Below, piece after piece: positions 16,468 to 23,987 of a stretch of DNA of 44,708 bases (positions are counted from its first letter, which is position 1; the number at the start of each line of letters is the position of its first letter). The DNA comes from JAKORR01 sp964608495 (GTDB lineage Bacteria > Armatimonadota > Zipacnadia > Zipacnadales > FEN-943). Location: the NCBI GenBank assembly GCA_964608495.1, contig CAZSOQ010000005.1, positions 1 to 44,708 of the forward strand, read 5' to 3'. Below the pieces are notes generated by a model. That model did not search any database and had not been told where the DNA came from. It saw only the letters and a program-made list of their open reading frames with translations. Position numbers and translations under genes: made by a program.

Positions 16468-19410
16468 TCACGGCAGGCCCTCGACGACGACGAGCGCGCC
16501 GCGCTTGGCCGGCACGGAGAAGCGCGCGACGCCGCCGGCGACCGACAGGTCCTCCGCCTTCCACGCGGCCGTGAATCGGGCTGCCACAGCCGGCGCGGCG
16601 GGCCGCAGCTCTGCCGTCCGGTCCTCGTCGGTGAAGTTCGCCACCACCACCAGGCGCTTGCCCGGCTTCCGCCACAGGCTCACGCGCAGGTCGGAGTCGG
16701 CGCACAGGAGCTCGCCCTGGCTCCAGAAGGGCACGAATCGCGCGTCGGCCATGCCGAAGTCCTGCTGCGCGGCCCACACCGCCTCGACCACTCCCTGGTG
16801 GATGCTTCCGGCCCATAGGGGCACACCGTAGGCCATCGCGGCCGTGATGCAGCTCTCGCTGGGACCCGGGTCCTTGAGCGCGTCCTTGCCGGCCAGGCGG
16901 CCCAGCTCGGGCAGGAGGAAGGTCGTCACGCCCGTGGTCGGCGAGTAGAACTCGCTGCGCCACACGCGGTCGGGGATGCCGTCCATGTAGAAGGTGGGGC
17001 TCTCCGCGGCGGCGTGGCTGTACTGCTCACCGGGGCACCACCCATCGTTGAAGGCATTGAAGAGCGAGTACCAGTGGCTGTGCGCGTGGGCGAAGTACAC
17101 CTTCCCTGCGTCGCGGCAGGCGGCGTAGAGGCGTCGCGAGACGCCCCGGTGGGCGTACAGGGGCCAGGTGCGGCCCGAGCGCCCAAAGGCGTCGGTGAAG
17201 CCGCAGCCGTGCAGGGCGTTGTCGCAGGCCGTGGCGCCGTCTATGTCCGTGTAGATGCCGTCGCCCCAGCCCTGGCGCAGATGCTCCTTCGCGCACCACA
17301 CGAGGAAGTCGGCGAAGGTGCTGCGCGTGCATACGGGCACCATGCTGTAGGGAGCGTCGTCGCCGACGCGCTTGTAGCCCGAGAAGCTCCCCCCGTAGGG
17401 CAGGTTCCACTCCTCGCCGAAGAAGCGATACTCGGGCGACAGGTTGGCGGTGCACTGGGTGCAGCTATACGAGATCGCGTGCTTGCCCGCCGCGCGCCAC
17501 TTCTCCACCAGGGCCCTCTGCGCCTCGGGGTCATGGGCGAGCAGGCGGCCGTTGAGGGCCGAGATCTGCTGGCCCCAGCCGTAGACGAAGAGGCTCGAGC
17601 CCCTGAACTGCGGACCCGAGGCGAAGCGCAGGTCATACCGCCCCGGGTCGAGGGGACGCACGGGCGTGGCCTCGAAGCCGATCGTGTAGGTCAGCGGCCC
17701 GGTGACGCGCGTCGGCTCAGTGATCAGGTGCAGGCGCGCGATCACGGCCTCGCCCTCGCGGCGAAGGGTGAGCGCGGGCCGGCCCTCGCTCAGCCGCCAG
17801 TTCGCGTCGGATTCCATGAACCAGGACAGGCCGCGTTCCTCCGTGCCCACCCAGCCGTAGGGCAGGAAGCGCTCCTCGTCGAGGGCCTGGCCGTCCCACT
17901 CCTGGCAGGTGGGATTGCGGTAGAAGGCGGCCACCTCGGCCCGGAGAGGGATCTCCAGGGTCAAGGACGGCAGCTCCGCGCCACCGTCGGGCGGAGTCAG
18001 GGTCAGGTCCACGCGAATCAGGCCGTCGAATTCCATGAGCGTCTCGCAGGAGGCCGAGAAATCGCCCAGGCGGCCCGTGCCCGCGAAGGTGATGCGGAAG
18101 GGCTTCTCCTCCGTCACGCGTGAGGCGCCCCCTTCTGCAGGCCCATCGGCCACCAGGCGCGCGGGCGCGGCCAGCAGCGGCTCGCCCGCGCTGGTCACCT
18201 GGGCGGGCAGACCGCCGGCCAGCGAGACCTCGCCGTTCCAGTAGCGGACCGCGCCGTCGCGAAGCTCCAGCGGCGTCCAGGGCTCCAGCACCCGATCGGC
18301 GCGCCAGTCCTTCTCGGCCGGCAGCCAGGGCGTCGGGGGCCTGGTGATCGTCTCGCGGGCCCGTAGGGTCTCGCCGCCGGCGGTGAGTGCCGCCTCGACC
18401 AGGTAGTCGCCGTCGGTCCACTGCTCGACGGGCACCCGAAGGGCGTCCCCCGGCAGCGGGCCCCGGCGCGACAGGAGCACCTTGCCGCCCGGGTCGCGCG
18501 CGGTGATCTCCGCCTCGCCCCCGGCCTCCAGGCGCTTGCGCCAAGCCTCGTCCAGGTGCGCCGCCCGCACCATCACCGCCAGGGCGTTGCCGAAGTAGTC
18601 GGGCTGGAGGGACACACGCAGCTCGGGCTTCAGGTCCGCCAAGCCGCCGGGCACCTCCTCAGCGCAGAGGTCCAGGATCTCATCGTCGGTCAGGGGGCGG
18701 CTGAAGACGCGCACCTCGTCGCACAGGGTCTGCTCGTCGGGGGCGCTCCACTTAGCGTGCTTCCAGTACTCGATGGGACAGACCGTGAAGGTGCCCTCCT
18801 CGATCTTCGGCAGGGGCGAGGAGATCAGGCCCTCCCCCACGCGGCGGCCGTTGGCGTAGACGCACAGTCCCGTCGAGTCCCAGGTGGTGGCCAGGTGCGT
18901 CCACTCGTTGTGCTTGAGCAGGTCCACGGGGGCGCCGGCCCGCCAGATGGCCTCCTCCGGTGTCCCGGCGTTCACCTGGATGTAGCTCAGGATCGCCTCG
19001 TCGCCCACGGGGTACAGGTAGAAGAGCATGCGATAGGTCGCGGGCCCCGTGACCACGAGGAAGTGGCGGAACTTGCCGCTGTGGCCGTCCCAGTTCAGCG
19101 GCTTGACCCACAGGGAGAAGGTGCCCTGTGAGGTGTCCAGGTTGCCGGCCACGGGATAGCTGCAGCGCTCGCCGGGCTGCTGCAGAAGGCCCACGCCCCT
19201 GATGCCCTCGGCCGAGCGCAGCTCGAGGCTGCTATTGAAGGTCGAGTGGCCGTCGCCCGCGGCGAAGTCGGCGTCGGTCGAGAGCTTGTCGAAGGAGACG
19301 TGGAAGGTCAGGCCCGCCGGAAGGGCCCAGGCCGGGCCGCCCGGCCAGAGCAGCGCGGCCAGAAGAACGCCGGGGATCGTACTGCGGAACAGGTGATGTC
19401 CTGGCAACAT
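16468..19410 (-). CDS. Secreted LamG plus DUF6067-like glycan-active protein
   Basis: A 980-residue exported protein. The ATG at 19410 follows GGGAGG; a signal peptide spans about residues 5-30 (hydrophobic PGVLLAALLW, then AWA). Residues about 35-240 form a LamG/concanavalin-like jelly roll (FHVSFDK, TFSLWVKPL, WTHLATTWD, CDEVRVFSRPLTDDEI). The remaining 700 residues resemble the DUF6067 group of putative glycoside hydrolases, with a barrel-like part rich in Trp/His/Asp (for example GIYTDIDGATACDN and HAHSHWYSLFNAFND) and a C-terminal beta domain. It probably binds and cuts an extracellular polysaccharide. Catalytic residues cannot be assigned by eye, and the family name is tentative. Confidence 0.75.
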   Translation of the reverse strand: MLPGHHLFRSTIPGVLLAALLWPGGPAWALPAGLTFHVSFDKLSTDADFAAGDGHSTFNSSLELRSAEGIRGVGLLQQPGERCSYPVAGNLDTSQGTFSLWVKPLNWDGHSGKFRHFLVVTGPATYRMLFYLYPVGDEAILSYIQVNAGTPEEAIWRAGAPVDLLKHNEWTHLATTWDSTGLCVYANGRRVGEGLISSPLPKIEEGTFTVCPIEYWKHAKWSAPDEQTLCDEVRVFSRPLTDDEILDLCAEEVPGGLADLKPELRVSLQPDYFGNALAVMVRAAHLDEAWRKRLEAGGEAEITARDPGGKVLLSRRGPLPGDALRVPVEQWTDGDYLVEAALTAGGETLRARETITRPPTPWLPAEKDWRADRVLEPWTPLELRDGAVRYWNGEVSLAGGLPAQVTSAGEPLLAAPARLVADGPAEGGASRVTEEKPFRITFAGTGRLGDFSASCETLMEFDGLIRVDLTLTPPDGGAELPSLTLEIPLRAEVAAFYRNPTCQEWDGQALDEERFLPYGWVGTEERGLSWFMESDANWRLSEGRPALTLRREGEAVIARLHLITEPTRVTGPLTYTIGFEATPVRPLDPGRYDLRFASGPQFRGSSLFVYGWGQQISALNGRLLAHDPEAQRALVEKWRAAGKHAISYSCTQCTANLSPEYRFFGEEWNLPYGGSFSGYKRVGDDAPYSMVPVCTRSTFADFLVWCAKEHLRQGWGDGIYTDIDGATACDNALHGCGFTDAFGRSGRTWPLYAHRGVSRRLYAACRDAGKVYFAHAHSHWYSLFNAFNDGWCPGEQYSHAAAESPTFYMDGIPDRVWRSEFYSPTTGVTTFLLPELGRLAGKDALKDPGPSESCITAAMAYGVPLWAGSIHQGVVEAVWAAQQDFGMADARFVPFWSQGELLCADSDLRVSLWRKPGKRLVVVANFTDEDRTAELRPAAPAVAARFTAAWKAEDLSVAGGVARFSVPAKRGALVVVEGLP

Positions 19411-19573
19411 GTCCGGGCCTCCCGCGGTTCGGCGCTCCTGCACGGCGAGGGTAAGGCGTCAGCCGGGTTGCGCGCGAGGCTCTTTCGGGGGGACGCGTGC
19501 CGGGTCCTGCCTGGCGGCGGACAGACGACGGGAGGGAAGGGAGCGCCCGACAAGCGACCACCACTGAGCCACC

Positions 19574-19595
19574 GCCGCAGGCTGAAGCCTGCGGC
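19574..19595. repeat. Perfect GC-rich palindrome (REP-like hairpin)
   Basis: GCCGCAGGC, a TGAA loop, then GCCTGCGGC form a perfect 9-bp stem. It lies in the 291-base gap between divergent genes, 107 bases before the GH5 gene. There is no T-run, so it is not a standard terminator. Palindromes of this type are often dispersed in high-GC genomes; only one copy is seen here. The rest of that gap shows no coding potential I can support. Confidence 0.6.
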
Positions 19596-19701
19596 TACTG
19601 AGGGCGGGTCAAGGACTCCGGCGGCGAGGCGGGAACAGGCTTCCCACAAGCAACGAAGGCTCCGCCTCGGGCGGGTCGGGTAGCAAAGGGGGAAGACCAG
19701 T

Positions 19702-21273
19702 ATGCGCGTCGTCTGCGCCGCAGTGATCGCACTGATCCTGGGCTGCGCGGTCGTCTCGGCGGCCGAGGACACCCCGGCCAAGGTCGGGGACGTTGTCTTC
19801 GAGACGGAGTTCGAGGGCGACGAGGCGCTGGCGGGATGGACCGGGGCGCCTAAGCTCGAGCCGGGGCATGAGAGCCAGCAGAGCCTCGCCCTCGAACGCA
19901 CCGACCCCGACCAGCCCTCGGCCATGTCTTACCACGAGGTGCCCGTGGAGCAGATCCGCGGCTGCCTGCTGCACGTCTCGGGCTGGGCGAGGGCCCAGGA
20001 CGTGTCGGAGAAGCCCCGCTCGTGGAACGGCGTGAAGCTCATGCTCCGCATCGAGGCCGAGGGCGGGATGCAGCATCCGCAGGCGCTCATCGGTGTGGGC
20101 AGCTTCGACTGGCAGCACTTCGTCTACCCGGTGAGCGTGCCGCGGGACGTGAAGCGCATCCAGCTCTGCCTGGGCCTGGAGGCGGTGACGGGCAAGGCCT
20201 GGTTCGACGACATCACGATCACGGTGCGCAAGCTCCCCTTCGTGCCCAAGCCGCCGGCTCAGGCCGGGCCGGTGTACAAGGGCCACGACCTACCCCGGCT
20301 GCGCGGGGCCATGATCAGCCCGCGGGTGGACGAGGAGAGCCTGCGGCTCTTCGGCCAGGAGTGGAAGGCCAACGTGGTGCGCTGGCAACTGGTGGGGTGG
20401 CGGCCCCAGGGCAACACGCTGGACCTGGCGGCCTACGACGCGTGGCTGGACGAGCAACTGGCCCTGCTCGACGCGGCCCTGCCTCTGTGCCAGAAGTACG
20501 GGCTGTACGTGGTGGTGGACCTGCACTCGCCCCCTGGCGGAGGCGCCGAGTCGGGCAGGACGCTGTTCAGCGACGCGGCGTGCCAGGACAAGTTCCTCGA
20601 GAACTGGCGCAAGATGGCGCGCAAGTACAGGGATTCGCGGATCGTGTGGGGCTACGACCTGCTCAACGAGCCCATGGAGCAGGCTGTGGCCGAGGGGCTG
20701 GACGACTGGCAGCAACTCGCGGAGCGGGCCGCGAAGGCGATCCGCGAGATTGACCCGGACCACGCGATCATCGTCGAGCCGCCACAGGGCGGGAACCCCT
20801 TCGGGCTGGTGCAGTTCAACCCGATTGACGTGCCGCGAGTGGTCTACAGCGTGCATATGTACCTGCCCCACTCCTTCACGCATCAGGGCGTGCACGGGCA
20901 GTGGACGAAGCAGTACGCCTACCCGGGCGAGATAGACGGACAGCAGTGGGACAAGGCGCGGCTTGAGGAAGCTCTCAAGCCGGTGGTGGAGTTCCAGCAG
21001 ACCTACAACGTGCACATCTACATCGGGGAGTTCAGCGCGATACGCTGGGCGCCCGACAACAGTGCCTACCGGTACCTGCGCGACCTGGTAGACATCTACG
21101 AGGCCAACGACTGGGACTGGACCTACCACGCCTTCCGCGAATGGAGCGGCTGGAGCGTGGAGCATGGGCCGGACCCGAAGAACACCGAGCGCATGGAAAC
21201 GCCCACCGACCGGGAGAAGCTCCTGCGCGGCTGGTTCGCCAAGAACGAGAAGCCGCCGTGGTACCGCGAGTAG
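19702..21273 (+). CDS. Secreted GH5 family glycanase with N-terminal jelly roll
   Basis: A 523-residue exported enzyme. The signal peptide is residues 1-20 (hydrophobic AAVIALILGC, cleavage after VSA). Residues about 28-178 look like a carbohydrate-binding jelly roll (GWARAQD, AWFDDITITV). The catalytic barrel runs from about 198 to 515. The acid/base is E323 in DLLNEP and the nucleophile E443 in IYIGEFSA, both expected positions in GH5 cellulases and mannanases. It also has the HMYLPHSFTHQG segment of the family. It would cut beta-1,4-glucan or beta-mannan outside the cell and feed products to the cytoplasmic GH1, GH2 and GH38 enzymes. Start is well supported by the signal peptide and a GGGGGAAG site. 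Confidence 0.92.
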   Translation: MRVVCAAVIALILGCAVVSAAEDTPAKVGDVVFETEFEGDEALAGWTGAPKLEPGHESQQSLALERTDPDQPSAMSYHEVPVEQIRGCLLHVSGWARAQDVSEKPRSWNGVKLMLRIEAEGGMQHPQALIGVGSFDWQHFVYPVSVPRDVKRIQLCLGLEAVTGKAWFDDITITVRKLPFVPKPPAQAGPVYKGHDLPRLRGAMISPRVDEESLRLFGQEWKANVVRWQLVGWRPQGNTLDLAAYDAWLDEQLALLDAALPLCQKYGLYVVVDLHSPPGGGAESGRTLFSDAACQDKFLENWRKMARKYRDSRIVWGYDLLNEPMEQAVAEGLDDWQQLAERAAKAIREIDPDHAIIVEPPQGGNPFGLVQFNPIDVPRVVYSVHMYLPHSFTHQGVHGQWTKQYAYPGEIDGQQWDKARLEEALKPVVEFQQTYNVHIYIGEFSAIRWAPDNSAYRYLRDLVDIYEANDWDWTYHAFREWSGWSVEHGPDPKNTERMETPTDREKLLRGWFAKNEKPPWYRE

Positions 21274-21355
21274 CACGGCCGGGAGCGCGTCACGGCCGCG
21301 AAGGCGACGCGGGTTACACTGGTCGCCCATTCGATACCCAGCGGAGGGAACAGCG

Positions 21356-23878
21356 ATGAGCGGAAGCCTGTCTCTCAACGGGACGTGGGGCCTGACGTGG
21401 GCCGAGGGGTCGCCCCTGATGCACTGGGGGCACTACGTGGGCACGCAGCTCGAGGGCCGCAGGCTCCTGCAGGCCGAGGTGCCGGCGCCGATCCACGAGG
21501 TGCTCATGGACCTGGGGCTGGTCGAGGACATCAACTACGGGCTGAACTCGCTCAAGGCGCGCTGGGTCGAGGAGATGTTCTGGATCTACCGGCACACCTT
21601 CGAGGCGGCCGCGGAGGCCGCCGAGCAACCCGCGTGGCTGGTGTTCGAGCGACTCGAGTACGACGCCGTGGTGTGGCTGAACGGCCGGCAAGTGGGGCAT
21701 CACGCCAACGCCCACCGGCCGGCACGCTTCGACGTCACGGGCGTGGTCAAGCCGGGCGAGAACCTGCTGGTCGTGAGGCTCGAGACGGGGATCCACGACG
21801 CGGCGGACAAGCCGGCCCGGGAGTACACGGGCGCCGACATCGAGCTGCTCACCAAGCGGCACTGGCACCGCAAGGCCCAGTACCAGTCCGGGTGGGACTG
21901 GAACGCGCGGCTGATGAACGTGGGCATCCTGGGCGACGTGAGGCTCGAGTGGAGCGCGGCCCCGCGGCTGGACGACGTCACGGTCTTCGCCGTCCCGAGC
22001 GAGGACCTGTCCACCGGAAGCTTCACCGTGCGGGCGACGGTCGAGAATGCCTCGGACCAGCCGGCTGACGTGAGCCTGCGGGCGCTGCTGGTCAACACAG
22101 GCGAAGAGGCTGAGCTTGCCCTCACCGTGCAGCCGGGCGAGACGCGGGCGGAGCTGAGACTCGAGGTCGAGAGCCCCCGGCTGTGGTGGCCGATCAACCA
22201 CGGCGAGCAGTACCTGTACACGGTGGAGGTGGCCCTCGACGCCGACGGAGAGACGCAGACCGCGACGCGCCGGACGGGAGTGCGACGCGTCGAGATTGAC
22301 CGGTCGCCGCACCCGGTCGAGGGCGAGTACTTCATCCTCACGGTGAACAACCGCCCGATCTTCTGCAAGGGCGGCAACTGGGTGCCCGCCGACCTGCTGT
22401 ACAGCACGGTCACGCCCGAGCGGTACCGCGCGCTGGCGGAGCTGGCGGTGGAGGCGAACTTCAACACGCTGCGGGTGTGGGGCGGCGGGATCTTCATGGA
22501 CGAGGCGATGCTCGACGCCTGCGACGAGCTGGGGATCATTGTGTGGCACGACCTTCTGTTCGCCTGCGCCAAGTACCCTGGCGACTACCCGGACTTCGCC
22601 GAGGAGGTGCGGCGCGAAGTGACCTGGGCCACGCGCGACATGGCCCACCACCCGTCGCTGCTGGTGTGGTGCGGGAACAACGAGATCGAGTGGGGCGACT
22701 GGGACTGGGGCTATGACCGCAGCTACCGCACCCACCCCCACTACGCGCTCTTTCACCACGACCTGCCGGCGATCGTGGCCGCCGAGGACGCCTCCACGGC
22801 CTACTGGATCAGCTCCCCTTACTCGCCGCACTTCAAGCATCCCAACGACCCGACGGTGGGCGACCAGCACCCGTGGAAGGTGTCCATCCAGGGCGAGGAG
22901 CCCTGGGACTTCTGGATGTACCGGGGCTTCGTGGACCGCTTCCCGAACGAGGGCGGCGTGCTCGGGGTGACGTCGCCGGCGACGCTGGGCCAGTTCGTGC
23001 CGGAGGACGAGGCGTACGTGGGTTCGCCCACCTGGGACCACCACGACAATCCCATGGGCTGTCTGGGACGCTCGCAAGGAGAGCTGGGGCGCGCGTACCA
23101 GATCGTGCGTCAGTGGCTGGGGCTGGAGCCCTTCGATATGGACATGGAGGATTACGCCTTCGCCAGCGCGCTGCTGCAGGCCGAGGGGCTGAGCGAGTAC
23201 ATCTGCAACTACCGGCGGCGGATGTTCAGCAGCGCGTCGGCCATCTTCTGGATGTACAACGATTCGTGGCCCGTGACGCACGGATGGACCATCGTGGACT
23301 ACTACCTGCGCCGGAAGCTGGCCTACCACCCGGTGCGGCGGGCCTTCAGCCCCGTGACGGTGGTAGTGGCCGAGGGCGCGGGCCTGGTGACGGTGTACGG
23401 GGTGAACGACCAGCCGGTGCCCTGGGCCGGGGAGTTGCGGTACGGGCTGTTCACCCTGGCCGGCGAGCGGCCCCTGGACGAGGCCGAGCCCGCGATGATA
23501 GAGCCCAACAGCTCGACGCGGCTCGCGCAAGTGCCCCGCGGAGAGTGGGAGAAGCTGGGCCTCACCAGCAGCGGGGCCTTCGCCGTCCTGCTCGCGGACG
23601 GGCAGCCCGTGGCCCAGCATCGCCTCTTCGTCGAGCGGTTCAGGGACCTCGAGTTCACCCGGCCACGCATCACCACCAGGATACAGGAGGGGCGGCTCAC
23701 GCTCGTGTCGGACGCCTTCGCCTGGGGTGTGTGCCTGGACGTGGACGGCGAGGCGGAGATCGCCGACAACTGCTTCGACCTCGTGCCGGGGATCGAGTAC
23801 GTGGTGCCCTGGCCCGACGAGGAGGTCGAGGCGGAGGTCGAGCGGCTGGGGAACGACCTGGTGGTGCGAGGCGGGTAA
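21356..23878 (+). CDS. GH2 family beta-mannosidase-like enzyme
   Basis: An 840-residue family 2 enzyme starting at the ATG after GCGGAGGG; a TACACT -10-like box lies 36 bases upstream of the start. N-terminal sugar-binding (WLNGRQVGHHANAH), immunoglobulin-like and barrel domains appear in the standard order. The barrel has FCKGGNWVPAD, TLRVWGGGIF and WCGNNEIEW, whose NE glutamate (about residue 443) is the acid/base; E in FPNEGG is the likely nucleophile. These features are those of beta-mannosidases rather than beta-galactosidases. There is no signal peptide. It would complete beta-mannan breakdown after the secreted GH5 enzyme. Confidence 0.92.
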   Translation: MSGSLSLNGTWGLTWAEGSPLMHWGHYVGTQLEGRRLLQAEVPAPIHEVLMDLGLVEDINYGLNSLKARWVEEMFWIYRHTFEAAAEAAEQPAWLVFERLEYDAVVWLNGRQVGHHANAHRPARFDVTGVVKPGENLLVVRLETGIHDAADKPAREYTGADIELLTKRHWHRKAQYQSGWDWNARLMNVGILGDVRLEWSAAPRLDDVTVFAVPSEDLSTGSFTVRATVENASDQPADVSLRALLVNTGEEAELALTVQPGETRAELRLEVESPRLWWPINHGEQYLYTVEVALDADGETQTATRRTGVRRVEIDRSPHPVEGEYFILTVNNRPIFCKGGNWVPADLLYSTVTPERYRALAELAVEANFNTLRVWGGGIFMDEAMLDACDELGIIVWHDLLFACAKYPGDYPDFAEEVRREVTWATRDMAHHPSLLVWCGNNEIEWGDWDWGYDRSYRTHPHYALFHHDLPAIVAAEDASTAYWISSPYSPHFKHPNDPTVGDQHPWKVSIQGEEPWDFWMYRGFVDRFPNEGGVLGVTSPATLGQFVPEDEAYVGSPTWDHHDNPMGCLGRSQGELGRAYQIVRQWLGLEPFDMDMEDYAFASALLQAEGLSEYICNYRRRMFSSASAIFWMYNDSWPVTHGWTIVDYYLRRKLAYHPVRRAFSPVTVVVAEGAGLVTVYGVNDQPVPWAGELRYGLFTLAGERPLDEAEPAMIEPNSSTRLAQVPRGEWEKLGLTSSGAFAVLLADGQPVAQHRLFVERFRDLEFTRPRITTRIQEGRLTLVSDAFAWGVCLDVDGEAEIADNCFDLVPGIEYVVPWPDEEVEAEVERLGNDLVVRGG

Positions 23879-23911
23879 CGAGGCGCCCTGACCAACGCCG
23901 AGCGGTAGCCG

Positions 23912-23928
23912 CTGGGGCCCGGCCCCAG
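23912..23928. terminator. Possible hairpin between convergent genes
   Basis: CTGGGGC and GCCCCAG pair across a CCG loop in the 109-base space between the converging GH2 and DUF4838 genes. The site suits a bidirectional terminator but there is no T-run on either strand, so the call is weak. Confidence 0.3.
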
Positions 23929-23987
23929 ATCCCCTGTTGGCCTGGGCCGCGCCAGAGCGCTGCTTCACCTGCCGGTGGGCCGGGGCT

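Noticed and set aside
21314..23968. Minus-strand open frame of 884 residues
   Set aside because: Antisense to the GH2 gene; its His/Val/Arg-rich translation has no family features.
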